This document shows positions 26,601-34,254 of a stretch of 34,254 nt of DNA, one piece after another. Both the position numbers and the translations under genes were made by a program. Position 1 is the first letter of the stretch; each line of letters opens with the position of its first letter. Source of the stretch: Microlunatus sp. (GTDB lineage: Bacteria > Actinomycetota > Actinomycetes > Propionibacteriales > Propionibacteriaceae); NCBI GenBank assembly GCA_030452945.1, contig JAKDLH010000008.1, forward strand, positions 1-34,254, read 5' to 3'. The notes under the pieces were generated by a model, which saw only the letters and a list, made by a program, of their open reading frames with translations, was not told where the DNA came from and did no database searches.

Positions 26601-27488
26601 GTGGACTGGCTATCCGCGCTGGAGAGACTGCGCTCCCGCCGCGAGGCCGGGGTGATGGTGACGTTGGTGAGCGTCCGTGGGCACTCTCCGCGCGCGGCTG
26701 GCGCCAAGATGGTCGTCTCGGCCGAGCACACCTGGGACTCGATCGGAGGTGGGAACCTCGAGGCGGTCGCCGTGACCCGCGCCCGCGGTCTGCTCGCCAG
26801 GTTCGCGACCGAACCAGCGACGTTCACCGTGAACCTGTCCGACCAGGCGCCGGTCGAGCACGGCGTGCAATGCTGCGGCGGCCAGGTGCGCGTGCTCCTG
26901 GACCCACTGCCGGTGCTGCCCGCTGTCGCTGTCTTCGGTGTCGGGCATGTCGGATGGGAACTGGCCCTCATCCTCGCCCGCCACGAACTCGACCTGCACC
27001 TGATCGACTCGCGACCCGAGCAGTTCGCCGACGCCCGGCTCGCCGTTCTCGCCGACGCGACGGCGCGGGTCCACACCCACCACGTGCCGGTGCTGCCTGA
27101 GCTCGTGCTCGGCGAGCTGCCGCCCGGGACTCACGTTCTGGTCATGACCCACGACCACGCCGAGGATGCGGCTCTGGTCGACGCGGCCTTGCGCACCGAA
27201 CACCTGGCTTCGATCGGCTTGATCGGCTCGTCGGCGAAATGGAGCCGCTTCGGCAAGAAGTTGCGGGCCGACGGGCATGAGCCGGACGTGCTGGCCCGGG
27301 TCACGACCCCGATCGGGCTGCCCGAGCTGGCGGGAAAGGACCCCGCGACGATCGCCGTCGGCGTGGCGGCCGCGTTGCTGATGGCCTTCGAGCGGGAGAC
27401 AACCATGTCCCGCGCGCAGGCCTCGCCGCCGGTCCAAGACGTGCCGCCGGGCGGTCGTCGGACGAAACCGGTGACCGAACGCCGATGA
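26601..27488 (+). CDS. xdhC: Xanthine dehydrogenase accessory protein XdhC
   Basis: XdhC proteins bind the molybdenum cofactor, help its sulfuration and insert it into XdhB. The 295-residue protein has an N-terminal XdhC/CoxI part with LVSVRGHSPRAAGAKMVV, SIGGGNLEA and HGVQCCGGQV (the cysteine pair found in the family). A Rossmann-type part follows with AVFGVGHVGWELALILA, LIDSRPEQF and VMTHDHAEDAALVDAAL, then SIGLIGSSAKW. The C-terminal ~30 residues are disordered-looking and Arg-rich. The GTG start lies 3 nt after the xdhB stop; its own stop overlaps guaD (ATGA). Confidence 0.93.
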   Translation: MDWLSALERLRSRREAGVMVTLVSVRGHSPRAAGAKMVVSAEHTWDSIGGGNLEAVAVTRARGLLARFATEPATFTVNLSDQAPVEHGVQCCGGQVRVLLDPLPVLPAVAVFGVGHVGWELALILARHELDLHLIDSRPEQFADARLAVLADATARVHTHHVPVLPELVLGELPPGTHVLVMTHDHAEDAALVDAALRTEHLASIGLIGSSAKWSRFGKKLRADGHEPDVLARVTTPIGLPELAGKDPATIAVGVAAALLMAFERETTMSRAQASPPVQDVPPGGRRTKPVTERR

Positions 27489-28768
27489 CGATCTTCCACG
27501 GCACTTTCGTCGACGTGCCGGAGAACCCGTTCGATGGCGGCCGGCTGCGCACCGCGCAGGCTCTGCTGGTGGGTGAGGGCGCCATCGTCGAGCGAGGTGC
27601 GCTCGCCGACCTGCGGAGCAGCAGCCCCGACGAGCCGGTGGTCGATCTGACCGCGGGTCTGGTGTTGCCCGGTTTCGTGGACGCCCACGTCCACTTCCCG
27701 CAGCTGCGAATAATCGGCACGCTCGGCTTGCCACTGCTGGACTGGCTCGAACACAGCGCGTTGCCCGAGGAGGCCAGGCTGGCCGACATCGATTACGCCC
27801 GAGGGGTGGCTCGCGACTTCGTGACCGGACTGCTCCGGGCCGGCACGACCACCGCGCTCGTGTTCGGAGCTCACTATGCCGCGGCGGTCGACGCCCTGTT
27901 CGCCGAGGCGGGCCCACGCGGCCTCCGGATAACGGCGGGACTGGTGGTCAGCGATCGACTGCTGCGGGACGACCTGCTGACCACCCCGGAGCGAGCGTAC
28001 GACCAAGGATTGGAGTTGGCTCAGAGATGGCACGGCTCCGGGCGGCTGCGATACGCCGTCACGCCGCGCTTCTCGTTGTCGTGCTCGGATTCCCTGCTGG
28101 AGTCCTGCGCCGCACTGCACCAACACGTCGACGGCTCGTGGTTGACGTCTCACCTGAACGAGGATCGCGCCGAGGTGGCGGCGGTCGAGAAGCTTTTCCC
28201 CGGTTGTGACTCTTACCTGGACACCTACGCCCAGCACCAGCTGGTCGGCGCACGGAGCGTGTTCGCGCACAATGTGCATCCGAGGTCGACCGAACTGGCC
28301 GAACTGGGCCGTTCCGGCGCCAGTGTCGCTCACTGCCCGACCAGCAACTCCGCTCTGGGCAGCGGCCTCTTCCCGCTGCGCGAGCACGTCGCGAACGGAG
28401 TCCGAGTCGCGCTGGGGTCTGACGTGGGTGGCGGGACGGGACTGTCGCTCCTGAAAGAAGGCCTACAGGCCTATTTCATGCAGCAACTCCTGGGCGAGGC
28501 CGGTATCCCGCTCACTTCGGCCCACCTGCTGCATCTGGCTACGGCATCCGGGGCGGCCGCGCTCGGGCTGACAGGTCAGGTCGGGGAGTTCTCGGTCGGC
28601 AGTCAGTTCGACGCGTTGTGGGTACGCCCGGTTGAGGGTTCGGCGCTGGACTGCGGCCTGCGCAACGTCGACTCGGCTGAGGCCGCACTCGCCAAGGTGT
28701 TCGCGCTCGGCACCGATGCCGATGTGGCCGCGGTGTGGATCGGCGGGCAGCGCGCCGCCAACCGGTGA
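27485..28768 (+). CDS. guaD: Guanine deaminase GuaD
   Basis: GuaD hydrolyses guanine to xanthine and ammonia, feeding the xanthine dehydrogenase made by the genes before it. The 427-residue amidohydrolase has the zinc ligands His68 and His70 in FVDAHVHFPQ, then SHLNED, FAHNVH and GSDVGGGTGLSLLKE (metal Asp), plus HCPTSNSALGSGLFPL, all typical of guanine deaminase and not of ATZ/TRZ or adenosine deaminases. ATG 27485 overlaps the xdhC stop. Length is normal. It is the last gene of the tightly overlapping purine operon; two small hairpins follow. Confidence 0.94.
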   Translation: MTIFHGTFVDVPENPFDGGRLRTAQALLVGEGAIVERGALADLRSSSPDEPVVDLTAGLVLPGFVDAHVHFPQLRIIGTLGLPLLDWLEHSALPEEARLADIDYARGVARDFVTGLLRAGTTTALVFGAHYAAAVDALFAEAGPRGLRITAGLVVSDRLLRDDLLTTPERAYDQGLELAQRWHGSGRLRYAVTPRFSLSCSDSLLESCAALHQHVDGSWLTSHLNEDRAEVAAVEKLFPGCDSYLDTYAQHQLVGARSVFAHNVHPRSTELAELGRSGASVAHCPTSNSALGSGLFPLREHVANGVRVALGSDVGGGTGLSLLKEGLQAYFMQQLLGEAGIPLTSAHLLHLATASGAAALGLTGQVGEFSVGSQFDALWVRPVEGSALDCGLRNVDSAEAALAKVFALGTDADVAAVWIGGQRAANR

Positions 28769-28803
28769 TGACCACCGGAAAAGCGCACCTCGTCACCGAG
28801 GTG
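28762..28803 (+). terminator. Two adjacent hairpins after guaD
   Basis: CCGGTG/CACCGG (28762-28778, 5-nt loop, overlapping the guaD stop, then AAAA) and CACCTCG/CGAGGTG (28786-28803, 4-nt loop) are tandem inverted repeats between guaD and the permease gene. There is no T-tract, so a weak or partial terminator, or message-stabilising structures, are possible readings. Confidence 0.4.
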
Positions 28804-28916
28804 TTCCCCTCCCAGGGTCAGGGCGCGTACCGTGTCGCAGTGGTTCCCCGTTCCGCGGTGAGCGGGGTCTCGGCGTGTCGCCCAGAATCGCTCCTCACTC
28901 CCGAGAGGCTCCGCTC

Positions 28917-30317
28917 ATGACCCAGACTCAGGCTCCCGAGCCGGCCACCTCCACCGGGCCGATCACCGGTTTCGACCGTTATTTCGGCATCACCGCGCAG
29001 GGTTCGACCATCCCGCGGGAGTTGCGCGCCGGGTTCACCACCTGGCTGACCATGAGCTACATCCTGGTGGTCAACCCGCAGGTGCTGTCCAGTGCCATCG
29101 ACGTGCCGAACGCGTTCACCCAACTGCTCACCACCACCTGCTTGGCCGCGGCGTTCGGATCTCTGGCCATGGGCATCGTCGCCCGGTATCCGTTCGCCCA
29201 GGCGCCCGGGATGGGTCTGAACGCCTTTTTCGCCTACTCCGTGGTGGCGGCTATGGGATTCCCCTGGCAAACCGCGCTGGGGGCGGTGTTCATCTCCGGG
29301 GTCCTGTTCGTGGTGTTGAGCGCGGTCGGGGCCAGACGGGCGATCGTCAAGGCCATCCCGTTGAGCCTGAAGCTGGCCATCACGGCCGGCATCGGCGCTT
29401 TCCTGGCCTTTTTGGGCTTCAAGTCCGCCGGCATCGTGGTGATCAATGAGGCCACGTTGGTCGGCTTGGGCTCTTTGACCGCACCCACCGCCTGGCTGGC
29501 CATCATCGGATTGCTCGGTACCGCGGTGCTGATGTTCAAGAAGGTGAAGGGCGCGATCCTGTACGGGATCATCGGCACCTCCCTGATCGCGATCATCGCC
29601 CAGATCCCGGTGTACGTGGGCGCCGACGGTGCGCTGGTGCCGTTCTCCGGCTTCGCCGACGGGGTCATCGGTCTGCCGGTCTGGCCCGGGGACCTGATCG
29701 GCGCACTCGACATCGGTGCTGCGCTGGGACTCGGCCTGTTCAGTGTGGTCTTCACCTTCTTCTTCGTCGACTTCTTCGACGCCACCGGGACGCTCACCGG
29801 TCTGGCGCAGCGGTCCGGCTATCTGGACGCAGGAGGCGACATGCCGCGGGCCCGGCTGACCTTCTCGATGGACGGGCTGGCCGCCATGTTCGGGGCGTTC
29901 GTGGGGACCTCGACCACCACCGCGTACGTGGAGAGCGCCTCGGGGATCGAGGAAGGCGGCCGTACCGGGGTGACGGCCAGCACGGTCGGCGTGCTGTTCA
30001 TCCTGTCGACCTTCCTCTGGCCGCTCGCCGGTGCGGTGCCGGGGGCGGCGACCGCCCCAGCCCTGATCCTGGTCGGTGCGTTGATGATGCAGGCCGCCGG
30101 AGACATCGACTGGACCGACCTGTCCCACGGCGTCCCGGCCTTCCTGACCGTGATCTTGATGCCGCTGACCTTCTCGATCGCCAACGGGGTGAGCTTCGGG
30201 GTGATCTCCTACTGCGTGATCAAGCTGGCCAGCGGGGAGGGCAAAAAGATCAGCCCAGTCCTCTACCTGGTGGCGGCGCTACTGGTGGCCCGGTACGTCT
30301 TCCTCGACGAGGGTTGA
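28917..30317 (+). CDS. NCS2-family purine permease (AzgA-like)
   Basis: This 466-residue protein has about 12-13 hydrophobic helices. It shows GITAQGSTIPRELRAGFTTW near the N-terminus, APGMGLNAFFAYSVV, FFFVDFFDATGTLTGLA and TSTTTAYVESASGIEEGGRT, which are the marks of the AzgA/COG2252 branch of NCS2 transporters: proton symporters for adenine, guanine and hypoxanthine. The ATG is set by GAGAGG (28903-28908) at 8-nt spacing. It stands 148 nt after guaD on the same strand and would import the substrate of GuaD/XdhAB. It may have its own promoter in the gap. The exact purine is inferred from the family. Confidence 0.91.
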   Translation: MTQTQAPEPATSTGPITGFDRYFGITAQGSTIPRELRAGFTTWLTMSYILVVNPQVLSSAIDVPNAFTQLLTTTCLAAAFGSLAMGIVARYPFAQAPGMGLNAFFAYSVVAAMGFPWQTALGAVFISGVLFVVLSAVGARRAIVKAIPLSLKLAITAGIGAFLAFLGFKSAGIVVINEATLVGLGSLTAPTAWLAIIGLLGTAVLMFKKVKGAILYGIIGTSLIAIIAQIPVYVGADGALVPFSGFADGVIGLPVWPGDLIGALDIGAALGLGLFSVVFTFFFVDFFDATGTLTGLAQRSGYLDAGGDMPRARLTFSMDGLAAMFGAFVGTSTTTAYVESASGIEEGGRTGVTASTVGVLFILSTFLWPLAGAVPGAATAPALILVGALMMQAAGDIDWTDLSHGVPAFLTVILMPLTFSIANGVSFGVISYCVIKLASGEGKKISPVLYLVAALLVARYVFLDEG

Positions 30318-30340
30318 CTCGGCGAGCGGGAGACGCCTGC

Positions 30341-30748
30341 CTAGTCGGCGGCCGGCGCCTTGACCACCAGCACCGGGATCTCAGCGTGCAGAATGACGCT
30401 CTGGGTGACGCTGCCCAGGAACAGTTTGCCAACCGGGGTCCGGCGGCGGGCCCCGACGACCAGCAACTCGGCGTCGAGTTCGCCGACGATGTCCAGCACG
30501 GCCTCGGCGACGTCTTCACCGGTGGTCACCCGCAGCGTCCAGTCGAGGTCGGTCAAATTCACCTCGGACAAGATGGTGGCGATCTCGTCGCTCACTGCGG
30601 CGTTGTGTGCCTCGATCACGTCGAGGTCGACCCCTTCGGCCACGTGGATGACGGCCATCGGCGCGGCGCGCAAGTGCGCCTCCCTCGCGGCCTCCCGCAG
30701 GGTTTGACGCCCGATCGCGGATGTCTGATGGGCAACGACCACGCTCAT
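30341..30748 (-). CDS. Universal stress protein (UspA family)
   Basis: A single Usp domain of 135 residues. The ATP-site signature G-2x-G-9x-G(S/T) appears as VGARRRTPVGKLFLGS (98-113), with Gly99, Gly112 and Ser113 in place but the middle glycine replaced by Arg102, so nucleotide binding may be altered. Val/Ile-rich strands (VVVAHQ, AVIHVAE, LLVVGA, IPVLVV) fit the fold. The ATG is preceded by GAGGAGG with 8-nt spacing. It lies 61 nt after cobIJ on the same strand and converges with the purine permease; no link to B12 is evident. Confidence 0.88.
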   Translation of the reverse strand: MSVVVAHQTSAIGRQTLREAAREAHLRAAPMAVIHVAEGVDLDVIEAHNAAVSDEIATILSEVNLTDLDWTLRVTTGEDVAEAVLDIVGELDAELLVVGARRRTPVGKLFLGSVTQSVILHAEIPVLVVKAPAAD

Positions 30749-30809
30749 AGTGAGGCCTCCTCGGTCCGGGATGACGCCAACCTAGCGGTAGGGCTCCCCG
30801 TCGGAGTTG

Positions 30810-32369
30810 TCAGCGTCCGTGGTCACCGGAGCGATCACCGGCGCTGACCACTCGGGCTTCGGAGCGGCGGGTCCACACCCGGTCGTCGACAACCGAGGTC
30901 TGGTCGGTCCCGATGATCACCAGGCAGCGCATGTCCACCACGGTCGGGTCGAGGGCTTGCAGGGTCGTGACCAGCACGTCCTCGCCTTGGCGCCCGACAT
31001 CGCGGCCGACGATCACCGCGGTCTCACCGCTTCGGTACTCGAGCAGCAGGTCCCGGGCGCGCGCCACCTGGCTGGTGCGGCTGCGGGACGCCGGGTTGTA
31101 AATCGCGATCACCAGCTCGGCGGTCGCCGCTGCCCGCAACCGGCGCTCGATCAAGTCCCAACTCTTCAGCCGGTTCGACAGCGACAACACCACGTAGTCC
31201 CCGCCGAGTGGAGCTCCAGCCTGAGCGGCCACCGCCTGCGCTGCGGTGACGGCGGGCAGCACCGTGACGCCGACCCCGGCGTAACGCTCATCGGCGGTTG
31301 CCGCTTCGAAAGCGGCCGACGCCATCCCGAACACTCCGGCGTCGCCACCGGAGACCAGCGCGACCTTCTCCCCGGCCAGGGCGAGATCCAGGGCCAGCCG
31401 GGCGCGATCGAGTTCCACGGTGTTGCCGCTGGCGTGCCGCTGCAGTCCGGGCCGGGGTGGGACCCGGTCCACGTACGGTCCGTAGCCCACGACGTGATCC
31501 ACGCAGGCGAGCGCGTCGGTCACCTCGGGGGTGACCCAGCGATCCGGTCCGGGTCCGAGGCCGAGGACCAGCAGCTCGGCGGTCGTGGTGTCGGCGGGGA
31601 TCGGTGTGGGGGTCGCAGTGTCCGCCCGGCCGGCGCTGTCCTCCCGGCGGTCGTGCCCGGGAACCACGATGGAGGAGAAGTACGGAACCGAGCCGGCGTC
31701 GACTTCACTCACCGGTCGGACGATCTGGAGACCAGTGCTGGCTCGCTCCACGTAGACCGCGTCAGCGAGTCGACCCGCCTGCCGCAGCGCCTCGCGGACG
31801 CCGGCGAAGGTCCGTCCCAGCTTCATGATCACCGCGGCCTCGGTATTGGCCAGCCTCCGGGCCAGTTCCGGCACCGAAAGGGTGCCGGGTAGCACGGTGA
31901 GCACGTCTTCGTGGCGGGTCAGCGGTAGCCCGGCGGCTGCCGTCGACGCGCTCACCGAGGTCACGCCGGGGACGATCTCGCAGGTGAACCGGTCGGCCAA
32001 CCGGTCGTGCAGATACATGTAGGAGGAGTAGAAGAGCGGGTCGCCCTCGGCCAGCACCACCACGTTTCGGCCGGCGTCCAGGTGCGCCGACAGCCGGTCC
32101 GCCGAGGTGTCGTAGAACGCGTCGAGCTGGGCGTAGTAGTTGCTGGCCCCCTCGGTCCGGCCGACGGTCACCGGGTAGGCGAGCAGTTCCTCGACCGCCC
32201 CGGCCGGGATGTGATCGGCCACGATGGAGCGGGCGATCGAGTCGCCCCTGGGGCCGGAGTGGTAGGCGACCACGTCGGCTGCCGCGATCAGCCGGGCGGC
32301 TTTGACGGTCAGCAGCTCGGGGTCGCCAGGGCCGACACCGACGGCGTACAAGGTCCCGTTGGGAGTCAC
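30810..32369 (-). CDS. cobIJ: Fused precorrin-2 C20-methyltransferase / precorrin-3B C17-methyltransferase CobIJ
   Basis: Two SAM-dependent methylases in one 519-residue chain. CobI (1-~237) has LYAVGVGPGDPELLTVKAA, VVLAEGDPLFYSSYMYLHDRL and EIVPGVTSVSASTAAAGLPL; it makes precorrin-3A. CobJ (~265-519) has LLVLGLGPGPDRWVTPEV, GYGPYVD, VSGGDAGVFGMASAAFE, VLPAVTAAQAVAAQAGAPLG and IYNPASRSRT; it contracts the ring and makes precorrin-4. A Thr/Pro/Ala linker (238-264) joins them. The fusion is known from mycobacteria and streptomycetes. GTG 32369 overlaps the cobH stop (GTGA) and begins the homology, so the longer open frame upstream is rejected. It is third in cobG-cobH-cobIJ. Confidence 0.95.
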   Translation of the reverse strand: MTPNGTLYAVGVGPGDPELLTVKAARLIAAADVVAYHSGPRGDSIARSIVADHIPAGAVEELLAYPVTVGRTEGASNYYAQLDAFYDTSADRLSAHLDAGRNVVVLAEGDPLFYSSYMYLHDRLADRFTCEIVPGVTSVSASTAAAGLPLTRHEDVLTVLPGTLSVPELARRLANTEAAVIMKLGRTFAGVREALRQAGRLADAVYVERASTGLQIVRPVSEVDAGSVPYFSSIVVPGHDRREDSAGRADTATPTPIPADTTTAELLVLGLGPGPDRWVTPEVTDALACVDHVVGYGPYVDRVPPRPGLQRHASGNTVELDRARLALDLALAGEKVALVSGGDAGVFGMASAAFEAATADERYAGVGVTVLPAVTAAQAVAAQAGAPLGGDYVVLSLSNRLKSWDLIERRLRAAATAELVIAIYNPASRSRTSQVARARDLLLEYRSGETAVIVGRDVGRQGEDVLVTTLQALDPTVVDMRCLVIIGTDQTSVVDDRVWTRRSEARVVSAGDRSGDHGR

Positions 32370-33016
32370 AGTTCTTCCTCCCGGGCCAAGGCGTTGACGG
32401 CCGAGGCGCACAGGGCCGACCCGCCCCGACGTCCGTGCACCACCAGATACGGGATCAGGCTCGGGTGCTGGGTAAGGGCGAGCTTCGACTCCGCCGAGCC
32501 GACGAAACCGACCGGGATGCCGATGATGGCGGCCGGCTGCGGGCCGCCGTCGCTGATCATCTCCAGCAGACCGAAGAGAGCGGTTGGAGCGTTACCGATG
32601 GCCACCACGGCGCCGTCGAGGTCTGGTCCCCACAGGGCGACCGCGGCGGCGGACCGGGTGGTGCCCCAGGTGGCGGCGAGTTCGGGCACCCGCGGATCGC
32701 GCAGCAGGCAGTGGACCGGGTTGTCCGCCGGCAGCCGCCGCCGGGTGATGCCGGCGGCGATCATCTCGGCGTCGGTGAAGATCGGGGCGCCCGCGCGCAG
32801 CGCTTCTCGGGCGGAGGTGACGAGCAGCGGATGGACCTCGACGTCGGCGACCAGGCCGAGATCACCACTGGCGTGGATCATCCGCACCACCACGCTCTCG
32901 GCCTCGGCGGGAACCCGGGACAGGTCAGCCTCGGCCCGGATGGCGGAGAACGACGCCCGGTAGATCGCCGTCGGGTCGTCGACGTAGTCGTACCGGCGGG
33001 TAGGACGGCGGTTCAT
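32366..33016 (-). CDS. cobH: Precorrin-8X methylmutase CobH
   Basis: CobH moves the C11 methyl group to C12 to give hydrogenobyrinic acid. The 216-residue protein has the catalytic His48 in VRMIHASGD, with DVEVHPLLVTSAREALRAGAP, IFTDAEMIAAGI and IIGIPVGFVGSAESK, all family signatures. Length is normal. Its ATG overlaps the cobG stop (ATGA), and its stop overlaps the cobIJ start, so the three are one translational unit. The product is the substrate of CobB in the aerobic route. Confidence 0.95.
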   Translation of the reverse strand: MNRRPTRRYDYVDDPTAIYRASFSAIRAEADLSRVPAEAESVVVRMIHASGDLGLVADVEVHPLLVTSAREALRAGAPIFTDAEMIAAGITRRRLPADNPVHCLLRDPRVPELAATWGTTRSAAAVALWGPDLDGAVVAIGNAPTALFGLLEMISDGGPQPAAIIGIPVGFVGSAESKLALTQHPSLIPYLVVHGRRGGSALCASAVNALAREEEL

Positions 33017-34143
33017 CGCCGACTCATCCTCGACAGCACCCCCGCGCCGACCGAGGCCAGCGCCTCCTCGGGAGAGGGCGCGACCAGGTCCAAATGGTCG
33101 CCGGCGGGGGCGCCGCAGCGCCGGTCGCAGCCGGAGACGTGCACTGGGGTGGAGCAGCCGTCGGCGGCGAAGACGGCGGAGTGAGCCAGCAGGTCAGCAA
33201 TTGCCGTGGTGTCGATCTGGGCCCGCCCACAGAAGGGCGCGCCGACGCAGGCACTGAGCCCGGACCAGGCGGAGTCGGTGTCCACCACGAAACCGGCGGC
33301 CCGCAACTCGGCCAGACGGTCGGCCGCGCCCGGGATCACCAGGCCGCGCCAAGGGGTGATCACCACGGGATCCTCGCCAACCAGCGCCGTGACCAGCTCG
33401 GCCTGTGCTTGGGTCAGGCGAGCCAAGGGCACCGCGACCGAGGCGGCGTCACCGATCCGACCGAGCCGGATCGCGGGCAGGCCACGGAGCGGGTCGATCT
33501 CGGTCAGGTCGAGCGGGTCGGCCCAACCGACCAGGTCGGCCACGTGCCAGGCGCCGTTTCCGGTGCGGGCCACGCTGAAGTCCAGGGCGAGCCTGATCAG
33601 GGTCGGCACTACCTCGGCGGTGGTGACGGCGATTCCTCGGGTCGGGGACCCGACCAGTACGAACCCGCCCTGCGGGCTGCGGGCCTGATAGCCGAGGTCG
33701 AACGCCAGCCCAAGGACGTCACCGCGCCCGTCGTCGAGAACGAACAAGAACCGACCCGGCAGATCGGCCAGAGCCGGCTGCTCGATCAGACCGGCGTCCA
33801 GCGCGTTGATCAGCTCGCCCACATCAGCCATCCCGCCGACGATCCCGGTCAGCGGGGAGGCGACGATGTTGCGGACACGTTCGTGACTGCTCGACGGCAA
33901 CAGACCGGTCGTGTCGATGGCTGTGACGAAGGCGGGCGGCAACGGATCGGGCAGGCCACGCAACTGCAGACCCGCCCGCGAGGTGAGCTGCAGGATGCCG
34001 TTGCCGTAGGAGTTCGCGAGTTCTCGGAGCCGGTGCAACACCGTTCCGGTGGTCCGGCCACCGGGCACCCGCAACCGCACCATCGCCCCGTCGGCGGCCT
34101 GGTGCGGGTGGAGCACCCCGGGACAGGCGTCGGGTCGTCTCAC
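33013..34143 (-). CDS. cobG: Precorrin-3B synthase CobG (oxygen-dependent)
   Basis: CobG is the O2-using monooxygenase that makes precorrin-3B before ring contraction, so its presence marks the aerobic pathway. The 376-residue protein is built like half of a sulfite/nitrite reductase. ACPGVLHPHQAADGAMVRLR is at the N-terminus and LQLTSRAGLQLRGL follows. The four 4Fe-4S cysteines are Cys299, Cys305, Cys339 and Cys343 (SACVGAPFCGR and SGCDRRCGAPAGDH). The GTG start has no good ribosome site but a TAGGAT box only 6 nt upstream, which suggests a leaderless message. It is the first gene of cobG-cobH-cobIJ. Confidence 0.93.
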   Translation of the reverse strand: MRRPDACPGVLHPHQAADGAMVRLRVPGGRTTGTVLHRLRELANSYGNGILQLTSRAGLQLRGLPDPLPPAFVTAIDTTGLLPSSSHERVRNIVASPLTGIVGGMADVGELINALDAGLIEQPALADLPGRFLFVLDDGRGDVLGLAFDLGYQARSPQGGFVLVGSPTRGIAVTTAEVVPTLIRLALDFSVARTGNGAWHVADLVGWADPLDLTEIDPLRGLPAIRLGRIGDAASVAVPLARLTQAQAELVTALVGEDPVVITPWRGLVIPGAADRLAELRAAGFVVDTDSAWSGLSACVGAPFCGRAQIDTTAIADLLAHSAVFAADGCSTPVHVSGCDRRCGAPAGDHLDLVAPSPEEALASVGAGVLSRMSRR

Positions 34144-34149
34144 CCGCTC

Positions 34150-34155
34150 ATCCTA
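34150..34155 (-). promoter_or_regulatory. Candidate -10 box of a leaderless cobG promoter
   Basis: On the minus strand TAGGAT fits TANNNT and is separated from the GTG by 6 nt (GAGCGG). That is the classic arrangement for leaderless actinobacterial transcripts. A -35 box is not clear. The short space rules out a riboswitch leader for this operon, unless another promoter lies beyond the window. Confidence 0.5.
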
Positions 34156-34234
34156 GAGACGCCGGCCGGAGTCCCGAAGTCGCTCGGGTTTGACGGAGGG
34201 CGCCGCAAATGCCGCCCCGCGGCCACCCCCAAAA

Positions 34235-34254
34235 CCCCCCCCCCCCCCCCCCCC
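34235..34254. other. Terminal 20-bp poly-C run, likely sequencing or assembly artefact
   Basis: The window ends in AAAA followed by 20 C residues. Runs of G on the read strand are a known artefact of two-colour sequencing and often stay at contig ends. Nothing else in 34156-34254 looks like a gene. Confidence 0.7.

Noticed and set aside
34235-34254. Poly-C run as a telomere-like end of a linear replicon
   Set aside because: A pure homopolymer without palindromes or terminal inverted repeats does not look like actinomycete telomeres; an artefact is simpler.

Overview
The window is a high-GC DNA segment, very probably from an aerobic actinomycete (Actinomycetota). The evidence is its GC-rich third codon positions, frequent GTG starts, leaderless-looking -10 boxes next to start codons, a LAL-type LuxR regulator and an O2-dependent (CobG-type) cobalamin pathway with a CobI-CobJ fusion. 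A genus cannot be named from the sequence alone. The last 20 bases are an unbroken run of C and the first gene is cut at its 5' end, so the window looks like a whole assembly contig with artefactual or broken ends.

Layout. (1) 1-214: the 3' end of cobU. (2) 469-10858: a block unrelated to B12, holding an SDR oxidoreductase, a 994-residue AAA/LuxR regulator, a PEP-utilising (phosphohistidine) enzyme gene split by a complete IS3-family element (4727-6141, 3-bp target duplication CCG), a small membrane protein, an SppA-type S49 protease and a NUDIX hydrolase. (3) 10902-20383, minus strand: two B12 operons, each preceded by a cobalamin riboswitch. The first is chlID-like chelatase, cobO, a cobB/cbiA-cobC fusion and cobA with a reduced CysG-like N-terminus. 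The second is cbtB-cbtA (cobalt uptake), cobT and cobS. (4) 20578-22550, plus strand: cobL-cobM, divergent from the chelatase. (5) 22675-30317, plus strand: a purine salvage/catabolism operon, xdhA-xdhB-xdhC-guaD, followed by an AzgA-like purine permease. (6) 30341-34143, minus strand: cobG-cobH-cobIJ, with a universal stress protein gene downstream.

How the genes work together. CobA makes precorrin-2. CobI, CobG, CobJ, CobM, CobL and CobH carry out most of the aerobic corrin-ring chemistry. CobB amidates hydrogenobyrinate, the ChlID-like protein would supply the ATPase part of a late cobalt chelatase, CbtAB brings in cobalt, and CobO adenosylates. The CobC half of the fusion would make aminopropanol phosphate, and CobU, CobT and CobS build the lower loop. 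Steps not seen here are CobK, CobN, CobQ and CobD/CbiB (and CobF); they must lie elsewhere or be missing. The purine genes turn guanine into xanthine (GuaD) and oxidise xanthine or hypoxanthine to urate (XdhAB with XdhC as cofactor chaperone).

Most interesting points: the IS3 insertion whose removal restores an exact open frame; the CobB-CobC fusion joined by a repetitive Asp-Leu-Gly linker; two riboswitch-controlled B12 operons next to two B12 operons that look leaderless and so cannot carry a riboswitch; and an orphan regulator / PEP-utiliser / membrane-protein set of unknown function. I found no CRISPR array, tRNA or rRNA.
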